Of a DNA stretch of 53,825 bases, positions 17,473 through 25,540 are shown one piece after another. Positions within the stretch are counted from its first letter, which is position 1. Each line of letters opens with the position of its first letter. The position numbers were made by a program, and so were the translations under genes. The notes under the pieces are model-generated. The model ran no database searches. It saw only the letters and a list, made by a program, of their open reading frames with translations, and had not been told where the DNA came from. Source of the DNA: an uncultured Lachnospiraceae bacterium (GTDB taxonomy: Bacteria > Bacillota > Clostridia > Lachnospirales > Lachnospiraceae); the NCBI GenBank assembly GCA_900320325.1, contig ONRU01000001.1:1-53825 (forward strand). The letters are read 5' to 3'.

Positions 17473-18198
17473 ATGGATATATTCATGAAAGAACCGGCGG
17501 AGGCGGTATCTGCGGGATCCGCTGCTGCCCCTTCGCAGGCAGATCAGAAACAGGAAGATGAATATCTGACCATTGCCCTGACAAAAGGCCGTCTGGCCAG
17601 CCAGACTATGGAGCTGCTGGGCAGGGCCGGCTTTTACTGTGAGGAACTCGGTGACAAAAGATCCAGGAAGCTGGTCTTTGTCAATGAGGAACAGAAGCTC
17701 CGCTTTTTCCTGTCCAAGGGTCCCGATGTGCCCACCTATGTCGAATACGGGGCCGCGGATATAGGCGTGACCGGGTCTGATATCATTATGGAAGAGAACC
17801 GCAGTGTCTATGAAGTCCTGGATCTGGATTTCGGAAAATGCCGCATGTGCGTCGCCGGTCCGGAAACTGCCAGGGAGCTGCTTCGGCATCATGAAATGAT
17901 CCGGGTCGCTTCCAAGTATCCCAATATCGCCAAGGATTATTTCTATAACCGCAAGCACCAGACCATTGATATCATCAAGCTGAACGGTTCCGTGGAACTG
18001 GGACCGATGGTGGAACTGGCCGATGTCATCGTGGATATTGTTGAGACCGGATCTACCCTGCATGAGAACGGGCTGGACGTCCTGGAAGAGGTCTGCCCCA
18101 TTTCCGCCAGGATGATCGTCAATCAGGTGTCCATGACCATGAAGGCCGGCAGGATCCGGGATTTTATCTCCAGGGTCCGGGACGCGGTCAACGCTTAA
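17473..18198 (+). CDS. hisG: ATP phosphoribosyltransferase, short form
   Basis: 241 residues. From about residue 33 the protein is a standard short-form HisG (LTIALTKGRLASQTMELL; GAADIGVTGSDII near 95; the PRPP-binding DVIVDIVETGSTL near 186), lacking the C-terminal regulatory domain of the long form, consistent with the HisZ partner. It makes phosphoribosyl-ATP, the first step of histidine synthesis. It has an extra N-terminal 32 residues, low-complexity Ala/Glu/Gln, not usual for the family. ATG 17473 has AAGGAAGG upstream; no better internal start exists at the core domain. Confidence 0.95.
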   Translation: MDIFMKEPAEAVSAGSAAAPSQADQKQEDEYLTIALTKGRLASQTMELLGRAGFYCEELGDKRSRKLVFVNEEQKLRFFLSKGPDVPTYVEYGAADIGVTGSDIIMEENRSVYEVLDLDFGKCRMCVAGPETARELLRHHEMIRVASKYPNIAKDYFYNRKHQTIDIIKLNGSVELGPMVELADVIVDIVETGSTLHENGLDVLEEVCPISARMIVNQVSMTMKAGRIRDFISRVRDAVNA

Positions 18199-18265
18199 GT
18201 GTATCCCGTCTGCCCGCGCGGATCAAAAAAGCCCGGGGCAGGTGAATAGAAAAGGCTGAGAAGAA

Positions 18266-19555
18266 ATGAGAATTATAAAACTGACAGAAGAAACCAGAAA
18301 AGAGGCCCTTGAGAAGCTGATCGGACGCAGTCCGGCAGGCTATCCCGAACAGGAGAAGGCCGTCAGTGAAATCATCGAGGCGGTCCGGACCCGGGGAGAT
18401 CAGGCGGTCCTGGAATATGAAGAGAAATTCGACCGCTGCAAAATGACCGCGGACCAGCTGCGGGTGACCGCGGAGGAGATCCGGGAAGCCTATGAGAGCC
18501 TGGATCCCGCGTTTGTGGAAGTGATGCGCAAGGCCGCGGAAAACATCCGTGTCTATCACGAGAAGCAGAAGGTCAACAGCTGGATCACGACCCGTGAGGA
18601 CGGCGTCATCCTGGGACAGAAGATCACACCGATCGAGGTGTCGGGCTGTTATGTGCCCGGCGGCCGGGCGGTCTATCCCTCCAGCGTTCTGATGAATATC
18701 GTGCCCGCCAAAGTAGCCGGCGTTGAGAAGATCATTATGGTCACGCCGCCCGGTCCTGACGGAAAAGTACCGGCTGGCAGCGTGGTGGCTGCCGACATTG
18801 CGGGCGCGACGGAAATCTACAAGGCCGGCGGAGCCCAGGCCATCGCGGCCATGGCTTATGGCACAGAGACCATTCCAAAGGCCGATAAGATCACAGGTCC
18901 CGGCAATATTTATGTGGCCCTTGCCAAGAAAGCCTGTTTTGGCGTGACCGGCATTGACTCTGTCGCGGGTCCCAGTGAGATCCTGGTGATCGCGGATGAG
19001 ACTGCCAATGCCCGTTTTGTTGCCGCGGATCTGCTTTCCCAGGCAGAACATGATCCCATGGCCTCTGCCATCCTGCTGACGACCAGCCGGGAGCTGGCAG
19101 AAGCAGTCAGTCAGGAGATCGACGCTTTCCTGCGGAAACTGTCCAGGGCTGGGATCATTCGGGAGAGCCTTGATCAGTACGGATATATCTTTGTGGGAGA
19201 TACCATGGAGGATCTGGTCGAAGCGGCCAATACGATCGCGTCTGAGCATCTGGAGATCGTGACCGCGGATCCCTTCTCTGTCATGACAGGTATCCGCAAC
19301 GCGGGCGCCATTTTCCTGGGCAGCTATTCATCCGAGCCTCTGGGTGATTATTTCGCCGGCCCCAACCATATCCTGCCCACCAATGGGACTGCCAGATTCT
19401 TCTCCCCGCTGGGAGTCGATCAGTTCATTAAGAGGACCAGTATCATTTCCTATTCGAAGCAGGCGCTGGAAAAGGTACATGAGGACATCGAGCTCTTCGC
19501 CATGAACGAGGGCCTGGATGCCCATGCCAATTCGATCCGTGTACGATTTGAATAA
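18266..19555 (+). CDS. hisD: Histidinol dehydrogenase
   Basis: 429 residues, full length. It shows the NAD-binding and catalytic signature region: GGRAVYPSSVLMN near 130, AGGAQAIAAMAYG near 190, DSVAGPSEILVIAD near 231 and the metal/catalytic ligands in QAEHDP near 258, plus the GPNHILPT motif near 368. It carries out the last two steps, histidinol to histidine, with two NAD+ and Zn2+. It lies 67 bases after hisG with no terminator, so it is in the same operon. Confidence 0.96.
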   Translation: MRIIKLTEETRKEALEKLIGRSPAGYPEQEKAVSEIIEAVRTRGDQAVLEYEEKFDRCKMTADQLRVTAEEIREAYESLDPAFVEVMRKAAENIRVYHEKQKVNSWITTREDGVILGQKITPIEVSGCYVPGGRAVYPSSVLMNIVPAKVAGVEKIIMVTPPGPDGKVPAGSVVAADIAGATEIYKAGGAQAIAAMAYGTETIPKADKITGPGNIYVALAKKACFGVTGIDSVAGPSEILVIADETANARFVAADLLSQAEHDPMASAILLTTSRELAEAVSQEIDAFLRKLSRAGIIRESLDQYGYIFVGDTMEDLVEAANTIASEHLEIVTADPFSVMTGIRNAGAIFLGSYSSEPLGDYFAGPNHILPTNGTARFFSPLGVDQFIKRTSIISYSKQALEKVHEDIELFAMNEGLDAHANSIRVRFE

Positions 19556-19613
19556 TGATTTTTGACAGCAGACAGCGGCCCCGCGCGGGAACCGCCGGAA
19601 GGAGGAGTCAGAT

Positions 19614-20924
19614 ATGAGTAAAGCTTATAAGAAATTTGTTCCCAGTATTTACCTGTATCAGGGCAGGGCTGTCCACAGCCTGCGGGACCATACCGTTGTT
19701 GACGATGATCCTCTGCGTCTGGCCATGTCCTATAACAACGGCACCGCCGATGAACTGCTGATCTTTGACCAGTCCAGAAATGACGCGGAGCATGACCAGG
19801 CCATCGACATGATCCGCAGCATCTGCGAGAATGTACGGATCCCTGTGACCGGCGCCGGCCATGTCCGCCGGCTGGAGGATGTCAAGAAGCTGCTCTACGC
19901 CGGATGCCGTAAGGCGGCACTCAATTTCTCCAGAGAAGACAATGTGGAACTGGCTGCCGAAGCGGCTGCCAGATTCGGCCGGGACAAGATCGCTGCCTGC
20001 TGCCTGGCGACAGACGCGGTCCTGGGCAATCAGGAGCTGATCCTGAAGAACGTCAGCCGTCTTTACTATGTGGACGGCATCGACAGGACCCCCTGGCATA
20101 AGGTCCCCCGTGTGGACGGGATCGAGACCATCGCGGTCCTGGAGGAGATCTCGGATGAAGACATGGCGGTCCTGATGAACATGAAAGGGATCGGCGGTGT
20201 AGGCGGCAACGCGGTCAATGACAGGATCAGCAGGATCCTGGGCATCAAAAAGGAGATGGAGGAGAAGCATATCCCGGTCCGCATGCGGAAGGCTGTTTAT
20301 CCCTGGTCCGCCTTTGTAAAGAACAGTGACGGCCTGCTGCCGGTCGTTGTCCAGGACGCGGCCACTGACCAGGTGCTGATGGTCGCGTATATGAATGAAG
20401 AGGCCTATGAGCATACCATTCTGTCCGGAAAGATGACCTACTGGTCCAGGAGCCGGAAGGAGCTCTGGGTCAAGGGCGATACCAGCGGGCATTATCAGTA
20501 TGTCCGGTCCCTGACCGGCGACTGCGATATGGATACCCTGCTGGCCAGAGTCGACCAGGTGGGCGCGGCCTGCCATACCGGCAGCCATACCTGCTTCTTC
20601 AACGAAGATCTGGCGGATACGGATCCCCGGTCCCACAACCCCGGCAAGGTCCTGGAGCGTGACTACCAGACCATCCTGGACAGAAGGGCCAATCCCAAAG
20701 AGGGATCCTATACCAATTACCTGTTCGATAAGGGGCTGGACAAGATGCTCAAGAAGCTGGGAGAAGAGAACACGGAGATCATCATCGCTGCCAAGAATCC
20801 GGGTTCCAACGAGATCATCTATGAGATCGCGGATTATCTCTATCACCTGATGGTGGTCATGGCGGACAGGAATGTCAGCTGGGACGATATCATGGAGGAA
20901 CTGGCCCGCAGGCAGGCCCATTGA
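19614..20924 (+). CDS. hisI: HisIE bifunctional enzyme with an N-terminal HisF-like domain
   Basis: 436 residues in three parts. Residues 1-210 resemble HisF ([34 protein letters not shown]), but the HisF catalytic aspartates are not conserved: the CLDV strand is replaced by SIYLYQ, and the second Asp region reads ACCLATDA. It is also shorter than the 250-residue barrel, so it is probably not an active cyclase. Residues 230-330 are HisI ([22 protein letters not shown], metal-binding DCDMDT at 303-307, Cys320 and Cys327). Residues 345-436 are HisE ([15 protein letters not shown]). HisE hydrolyses phosphoribosyl-ATP and HisI opens the purine ring. The RBS GGAGGAG lies about nine bases upstream. 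Confidence 0.93.
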   Translation: MSKAYKKFVPSIYLYQGRAVHSLRDHTVVDDDPLRLAMSYNNGTADELLIFDQSRNDAEHDQAIDMIRSICENVRIPVTGAGHVRRLEDVKKLLYAGCRKAALNFSREDNVELAAEAAARFGRDKIAACCLATDAVLGNQELILKNVSRLYYVDGIDRTPWHKVPRVDGIETIAVLEEISDEDMAVLMNMKGIGGVGGNAVNDRISRILGIKKEMEEKHIPVRMRKAVYPWSAFVKNSDGLLPVVVQDAATDQVLMVAYMNEEAYEHTILSGKMTYWSRSRKELWVKGDTSGHYQYVRSLTGDCDMDTLLARVDQVGAACHTGSHTCFFNEDLADTDPRSHNPGKVLERDYQTILDRRANPKEGSYTNYLFDKGLDKMLKKLGEENTEIIIAAKNPGSNEIIYEIADYLYHLMVVMADRNVSWDDIMEELARRQAH

Positions 20925-20970
20925 AGAAGTGTTTTCCGGCTGCTTTGCAGAATCAGGCGTTGTGAATATC

Positions 20971-21008
20971 GGTCAGGCTGTCCCGTACCGGGCGGCCTGA
21001 CCGTTTTT
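20971..21008 (+). terminator. Terminator of the his cluster
   Basis: GGTCAGGC (20971-20978) pairs with GCCTGACC (20995-21002) and is followed by GTTTTT. Confidence 0.85.
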
Positions 21009-21056
21009 AGAAGGCCGGAATCCGGTATACAGCGAAATGAATCAAATAAATAAAAA

Positions 21057-21092
21057 ATTCAAACAATTATTCAAACAATTATTCAAACAATT
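21057..21092. repeat. Three perfect tandem copies of ATTCAAACAATT
   Basis: A 12-base unit is repeated three times without a mismatch or gap, just upstream of the rplU -35 box. It may be an upstream activating (UP-like) A/T element, a protein-binding array or a simple slippage repeat. Confidence 0.95.
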
Positions 21093-21106
21093 TTCATTCT
21101 TCCATG

Positions 21107-21135
21107 TTGACAATCCCGTAAACCCATGATAAATT
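21107..21135 (+). promoter_or_regulatory. Promoter of rplU-prp-rpmA
   Basis: TTGACA (21107-21112), a 17-base spacer and TAAATT (21130-21135) preceded by TGA, an extended -10. It is as strong as expected for ribosomal protein genes. Confidence 0.8.
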
Positions 21136-21144
21136 ATCTGAGTA

Positions 21145-21315
21145 TGCCGCATGATGAGGCTTACCCTGACTTTCACGGGAATACCCGGAAGGGGATCACA
21201 AGGAAGTACAGGGCGGGCAGAAGCAGTGTCAGGTACTGCATTTGCTTCCCCGGCAAGAGCTCCGGAACAGACCCGGTTCCGGCAGCCGCCGCAGTCAGCG
21301 AGTTTTAGAAAGAAG
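21145..21315 (+). ncRNA. Candidate L21 leader (autoregulatory 5' UTR)
   Basis: About 190 bases separate the rplU promoter from its start codon. The stretch is G+C-rich with several self-complementary blocks (for example CCGGAAC/GTTCCGG at about 21262-21285). Firmicutes rplU transcripts commonly carry an L21 leader element in this position. I infer the class from position; I could not match its consensus by eye. No protein-coding frame there looks real. Confidence 0.4.
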
Positions 21316-21326
21316 GAGGTACCAGA

Positions 21327-21632
21327 ATGTACGCGATTATTGCAACAGGCGGAAAGCAGTATAAGGTTTCTGAAGGAGATTTCATCGATATCGAAAAGAT
21401 CGATGGCGAGCCCGGAACCGCTGTGACCTTTGATCAGGTCCTTGCTGTGAGCGGAGACGCACTTAAGGTAGCAGGTGATGTTGCCGGTGCAACTGTAACA
21501 GGTACTGTCGTCAAACAGGACAAGAGAAAGAAAGTCGTCGTATACAGGTATAAGAGAAAGAGCGGCTATCACAAAAAGAATGGCCACAGACAGTGCTTTA
21601 CCCGTGTTAAGATCGACGCGATCAACGGCTGA
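21327..21632 (+). CDS. rplU: 50S ribosomal protein L21
   Basis: 101 residues, full length, with the classical start [14 protein letters not shown] and the C-terminal [14 protein letters not shown] basic loop that binds 23S rRNA. The start has AAGGAGG about eight bases upstream. It is the first gene of the rplU-prp-rpmA unit, behind an extended -10 promoter and a long leader that may give autoregulation. Confidence 0.98.
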   Translation: MYAIIATGGKQYKVSEGDFIDIEKIDGEPGTAVTFDQVLAVSGDALKVAGDVAGATVTGTVVKQDKRKKVVVYRYKRKSGYHKKNGHRQCFTRVKIDAING

Positions 21633-21658
21633 TCCGCGCCTGCGGACCAGATACGGAC

Positions 21659-21988
21659 ATGACAAAAGTCCTGATTAAGAGGGACCGGACGGGCCATTAT
21701 CTGTCTTTCCATTGTAAGGGCCACGCGGGCTACGCGGAAGAAGGTGAGGATATCGTATGCGCCGGTATTTCGGCCATCGTGATCAACACCTGCAATTGCC
21801 TGGAGGACCTGCTGGAGGAGCAGGTGATCATCCGTTATTCCAAAGACGGAGGAGATATATCCTGCGTTTTCCGGACAATTCCCTCTGAAAAAGCAGCATT
21901 GCTGGTAGACTGTATGATCCATGGTCTGGAGTGGATCAGAACACAGTACGGCAAAAAGTATCTGAATTACAAAATTAAGGAGGTATGA
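21659..21988 (+). CDS. prp: Ribosomal-processing cysteine protease Prp
   Basis: 109 residues. The catalytic pair His22 and Cys34 sits in [18 protein letters not shown], the family hallmark. Prp removes the N-terminal extension of ribosomal protein L27 in Firmicutes and is essential where that extension exists. The substrate is encoded five bases downstream and carries the expected cleavage motif. The ribosome site is weak, so translation may be coupled to rplU, 26 bases upstream. Confidence 0.95.
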   Translation: MTKVLIKRDRTGHYLSFHCKGHAGYAEEGEDIVCAGISAIVINTCNCLEDLLEEQVIIRYSKDGGDISCVFRTIPSEKAALLVDCMIHGLEWIRTQYGKKYLNYKIKEV

Positions 21989-21992
21989 CACC

Positions 21993-22292
21993 ATGTTAAA
22001 TCTTAACCTTCAGTTCTTCGCACACAAAAAGGGAATGGGATCCACCAAGAACGGCCGTGATTCCAACGCTAAGAGATTAGGTGCCAAGAAGGCAGACGGC
22101 CAGTTCGTCAAGGCCGGAAATATCCTGTACAGACAGCGCGGTACACACATCCACCCCGGTCTTAACGTAGGTCTGGGCGGAGATGATACCCTGTACGCAT
22201 TAAAGGACGGCGTTTTAAGGTTTGAGCGTTTTGGCAAGTTCAGAAAGAGAGCTTCCGTTCATCCCGTAGAGACAGCTGAAGCTGCAGAATAA
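21993..22292 (+). CDS. rpmA: 50S ribosomal protein L27 with cleavable N-terminal extension
   Basis: 99 residues. Residues 1-10 ([10 protein letters not shown]) are the conserved Prp recognition sequence; cleavage after Phe-Phe-Ala exposes [14 protein letters not shown], the mature N-terminus that reaches the peptidyl transferase centre. The core has [11 protein letters not shown] and [10 protein letters not shown]. The start has AAGGAGG about eight bases upstream. The gene ends 14 bases before a strong terminator. Confidence 0.98.
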   Translation: MLNLNLQFFAHKKGMGSTKNGRDSNAKRLGAKKADGQFVKAGNILYRQRGTHIHPGLNVGLGGDDTLYALKDGVLRFERFGKFRKRASVHPVETAEAAE

Positions 22293-22305
22293 GGTATGTC
22301 GAGCA

Positions 22306-22342
22306 GGCTTCAGACAGGCACCGGTCTGTCTGAAGCCTTTTT
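22306..22342 (+). terminator. Terminator of rplU-prp-rpmA
   Basis: A 12-bp perfect stem (22306-22317 against 22326-22337) is followed by five T residues. It separates the ribosomal protein unit from obgE. Confidence 0.95.
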
Positions 22343-22396
22343 CGTTATCTGAAGCTGTTTATATTCATTAAAGAAAGAGAAACGGGAACAGAATCC

Positions 22397-23707
22397 ATGT
22401 TTAAAGATAAAGCGAAGATCATTGTCAGCAGCGGTAAGGGAGGAGACGGACATGTATCCTTCCGGAGGGAAAAATATGTCCCTGCCGGCGGGCCCGACGG
22501 CGGTGACGGCGGTGAAGGCGGCAGTGTCTACCTGGAGGTCGATGAAGGCCTGAATACCCTGGTGGATTTCCGGCATGTCCGTAAATACAAGGCCCAGAAC
22601 GGTGAAGACGGGAAACAGAAGCGCTGCGCGGGAAAAAAAGGAAAAGACCTGGTCTTAAAAGTACCGGAAGGCACGGTCGTCCGGGAACTGACGACCGGCA
22701 AGGTCATCACGGATATGTCCGGTGACAACCGCCGTTTCCTCCTGCTCAAGGGCGGCAGAGGCGGCAACGGGAACATGCACTATGCCACGTCGACCATGCA
22801 GGCGCCCAAATATGCCCAGCCCGGCCAGCCGGCCAAAACCCTGGAACTCCTGCTGGAGCTCAAGGTCATTGCGGATGTGGGCCTGGTAGGCTTTCCCAAT
22901 GTAGGGAAATCCACCCTGCTGTCCATGGTATCCAACGCCAAGCCCAAAGTCGCCAATTATCATTTCACGACCCTGACACCTATTCTGGGCGTGGTGGACC
23001 TGGACGGTGCGGGCGGCTTCGTCATGGCGGACATTCCCGGCCTGATCGAGGGAGCCGCGGAGGGCCTGGGCCTGGGACATGAATTCCTTGCCCATATTGA
23101 GAGGACCAAGGTCCTGATCCATGTGGTCGATGCCTCCGGCAGCGAAGGCAGGGATCCCATTGAGGATATCATCGCCATCAATAAGGAACTGGCAGGCTAC
23201 AATGTGGACCTGACGAAGAAACACCAGATCATTGCCGCCAACAAGATGGACCTGGTATCTTCGGAGGAAATGGAGGATCCGGAGTTCAATCCTGTGACCA
23301 GGATCCGGGCTTACCTGGATGCTGTGGATCCGAACGTTGAGATCTATCCTATATCCGCCGCCACCGGGCAGGGGATCAAAGAGCTGCTCTATCATGTCAG
23401 CGATATCCTGGCGTCCCTTCCCAAAGAAGTCAGGATCTATGAGCAGGAGTTCAATCCGGAGGAAGAACTGGCAGTGGAGGATATCCCCTTCACGATCGAA
23501 CGTGATCCCAGGACCGGAGAATATCACGTGGAAGGCCCCAGGATCGAGAAAATGCTGGGCTATACCAACCTGGAGACAGAAAAGGGCTTCCTGTTCCTGC
23601 AGAAATTCATTGAGGACAACGGCATTGTAAAAATGCTGAAGGATGCCGGCTGTAAGGAAGGCGATACCGTCCGCATGTACGGACACGCTTTCGATTTCTA
23701 CGAATGA
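22397..23707 (+). CDS. obgE: GTPase Obg/CgtA
   Basis: 436 residues with all three Obg domains. The Gly-rich Obg fold (1-160, many GG and PDGGDGG stretches) is followed by the G domain with GFPNVGKSTL near 164, DIPGLIEGA near 212 and NKMD near 281, and by a C-terminal OCT domain typical of Gram-positives. It is a ribosome-associated GTPase needed for 50S assembly and stress control. The ribosome site is poor (GGGAAC), and no strong promoter is seen between the terminator and the start, so expression may rely on read-through or an unrecognised promoter. Confidence 0.97.
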   Translation: MFKDKAKIIVSSGKGGDGHVSFRREKYVPAGGPDGGDGGEGGSVYLEVDEGLNTLVDFRHVRKYKAQNGEDGKQKRCAGKKGKDLVLKVPEGTVVRELTTGKVITDMSGDNRRFLLLKGGRGGNGNMHYATSTMQAPKYAQPGQPAKTLELLLELKVIADVGLVGFPNVGKSTLLSMVSNAKPKVANYHFTTLTPILGVVDLDGAGGFVMADIPGLIEGAAEGLGLGHEFLAHIERTKVLIHVVDASGSEGRDPIEDIIAINKELAGYNVDLTKKHQIIAANKMDLVSSEEMEDPEFNPVTRIRAYLDAVDPNVEIYPISAATGQGIKELLYHVSDILASLPKEVRIYEQEFNPEEELAVEDIPFTIERDPRTGEYHVEGPRIEKMLGYTNLETEKGFLFLQKFIEDNGIVKMLKDAGCKEGDTVRMYGHAFDFYE

Positions 23708-23790
23708 TCCGGCCGGCGGTCCATAAACGGAACTGATACAGAAATACATAAAGATATGAACCGGGATAACAGCCCCGGAAAAGGAGTCAT

Positions 23791-24081
23791 ATGTTAACAA
23801 GCAAGCAGAGGTCTTATCTGACCGGCCTCTCCAACGACCTGAATCCCATTGTGCAGGTGGGCAAGGACGGCGTAACGCCCCAGGTCGTGGCATCAGCGGA
23901 AGAGGCTTTCAATACACATGAACTGATCAAGGTAGGCGTACTGAAGATGGCGCCCGAAGATCCCAGGGAATGCGCGGAGACACTGGCGGGACGCACCAGG
24001 TCCCAGCTGGTCCGGGTGATCGGACGGAAATTTATCCTGTACCGTCCTTTCAGGGACAAGCCCGTGATCGAGCTGCCCTGA
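23791..24081 (+). CDS. yhbY: YhbY/CRM-domain ribosome assembly RNA-binding protein
   Basis: 96 residues, a single CRM domain: LTSKQRSYLTGLSNDLNPIVQVGKDG at the start and the GxxG loop region near 62-70 (RTRSQLVRVIGRKFILYR). YhbY associates with pre-50S particles. The start has AAAGGAG seven bases upstream. It lies in its usual place after obgE. The usual next gene, nadD, is absent. Confidence 0.93.
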   Translation: MLTSKQRSYLTGLSNDLNPIVQVGKDGVTPQVVASAEEAFNTHELIKVGVLKMAPEDPRECAETLAGRTRSQLVRVIGRKFILYRPFRDKPVIELP

Positions 24082-24233
24082 GACAGGAAATTACAGGACC
24101 CTCATTACGTAAAGTTTTTATAAAGGTTTCGGAACAGACGGGTGATTCAGTCTTTGCTGCGGGATAAGTTTTCCATGGACCGAAAGGTACCGCAGAGGCA
24201 TGAAGACCCTGTCTTTTCATGTTCTTCTCAGAA

Positions 24234-24242
24234 TGGTATAAT
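24234..24242 (+). promoter_or_regulatory. Extended -10 promoter of yqeK-rsfS
   Basis: TGG followed by TATAAT (24237-24242). The -35 region (TTTCAT near 24215) is poor. It lies 30 bases before the yqeK start. Confidence 0.6.
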
Positions 24243-24271
24243 GGTCATATAAACAACAAGGAGCAGGCAGA

Positions 24272-24874
24272 TTGAAAAAATTAGACAGAGCTTCTCTGAT
24301 CAGAGATCTTGAAACAGAGCTGCATTACAAACGGTTCATACATACCCTGAGTGTGGCTTATACCGCGACTTCCCTGGCCATGTGCTACGGGGCGGATGTG
24401 GAAAAAGCGGAAATAGCAGGACTTCTCCATGACTGTGCCAAATGCATGGATCTCAAAAAAATGATCCGGATCTGTGAAAAAGCGGGTCTGTCCGTTTCCG
24501 ATATAGAACGCGGCAGCGGCGCGCTCCTGCATTCCAAGGCCGGCAGTGTTCTGGTGACGGAAAAATACGGATATACCGACCCTGACATCGTCAATGCCGT
24601 CCGTTATCATACGACGGGCCGGCCGGGCATGTCCCTTCTGGAAAAGATCATATTTGTGGCCGACTATATGGAACCCGGCAGGGATGTGGCGGAGGATCTG
24701 CCCGAGGTAAGGAAACTGGCTTTTGGCAGCTATACCATTGATGACGCGGTCCTGAAGATCCTGGAGGACAGCCTGATCTATCTGAAATCTACCGGCAGGG
24801 AGATCGATCCCATGACACAGAGAACCTATGATTTCTACAAGCGTGATAACGAAGCGAGGGCCTATTATGATTGA
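24272..24874 (+). CDS. yqeK: HD-domain hydrolase YqeK (diadenosine tetraphosphatase type)
   Basis: 200 residues. The HD metal-binding pattern is present: His24, the His53-Asp54 pair in GLLHDCAK, and further ligands in RYHTTGRPGMS and VFVADYMEPGR-like segments. YqeK proteins symmetrically cleave Ap4A to ADP. The TTG start at 24272 has AAGGAG about nine bases upstream, and no ATG fits. The last eight bases overlap the rsfS start, which indicates translational coupling. Confidence 0.9.
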   Translation: MKKLDRASLIRDLETELHYKRFIHTLSVAYTATSLAMCYGADVEKAEIAGLLHDCAKCMDLKKMIRICEKAGLSVSDIERGSGALLHSKAGSVLVTEKYGYTDPDIVNAVRYHTTGRPGMSLLEKIIFVADYMEPGRDVAEDLPEVRKLAFGSYTIDDAVLKILEDSLIYLKSTGREIDPMTQRTYDFYKRDNEARAYYD

Positions 24875-25235
24875 AAACGGCAGCAAGGAAATGAGCAGAG
24901 AAATGTCCAAAATCGCGATCGAGGCACTGGAGGACAAGAAGGCCTCCGATGTCCGCGTCATCGATATCAGTGAAGTATCCGTACTGGCGGATTACTTTAT
25001 TATTGCCGGCGGCAGCAACCGCAACCAGATCCAGGCGATGTCTGATGAAGTGGAGAAAAAACTCGGACAGGCCGGCCATGAGGTCAGGCAGATCGAAGGC
25101 TATGAGACCGGCGCCTGGGTACTCCTGGATTTCGGTGATGTGATCGTCCACATCTTTGATGAAAAGAACCGCCTTCTCTTTGATCTGGAAAGGATCTGGA
25201 GAGACGGAAAGCAGATCGACGCGGATTCGCTTTGA
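24867..25235 (+). CDS. rsfS: Ribosome silencing factor RsfS
   Basis: 122 residues. The RsfS/Iojap signature is clear: KKASDVRVIDISEVSVLADYFIIAGGSN and GYETGAWVLLDFGDVIVHIF. It binds L14 and blocks subunit joining under nutrient limitation. The start 24867 lies inside the end of yqeK (ATGATTGA overlap); a longer frame from 24828 lacks a ribosome site. Confidence 0.95.
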   Translation: MIENGSKEMSREMSKIAIEALEDKKASDVRVIDISEVSVLADYFIIAGGSNRNQIQAMSDEVEKKLGQAGHEVRQIEGYETGAWVLLDFGDVIVHIFDEKNRLLFDLERIWRDGKQIDADSL

Positions 25236-25291
25236 TCCTGCTGTCCCGGGAGCTGCGCTCCATATTATAGAAATTAAAATATGAATATTGA

Positions 25292-25325
25292 GGATCCGGC
25301 CGTTGATGGCCGGGTCCTTTTTGTA
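25292..25325 (+). terminator. Terminator of the yqeK-rsfS unit
   Basis: GGATCCGGCC (25293-25302) pairs with GGCCGGGTCC (25308-25317, one G-T pair) and is followed by TTTTTG. Confidence 0.85.
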
Positions 25326-25383
25326 TTGCGGGCATAAAAATCTGACCGGAGAAAATCATATTTCCAAAAAACGTAGTGTAATT

Positions 25384-25451
25384 GTTTACCAGATAAAAAC
25401 ATCCAGTTTTACCAAATGAAAACATCCGGTTTTACCGGATGACAAACACCT
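25384..25451. repeat. Three imperfect about 22-base direct repeats
   Basis: Units of the form GTTTTACCAAATGAAAACATCC recur three times in tandem (starting near 25384, 25406 and 25429). The junction of the second and third units also forms CATCCGG/CCGGATG around a TTTTA loop. They occupy the 305-base gap before the next gene. The spacing is close to two helical turns, which would suit a repeated protein-binding site. No CRISPR-like unique spacers are present. Confidence 0.85.
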
Positions 25452-25540
25452 GTTCCTGTATTAAAATAGGGATTGACTCTGATGATGAATATCCGGATCC
25501 GGATGTATCCGGCCGGATCTGTGTTTAGACTGAACAGGAA

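Noticed and set aside
25384..25451. CRISPR array
   Set aside because: The three units are contiguous and diverged, with no unique spacers and no cas genes nearby.
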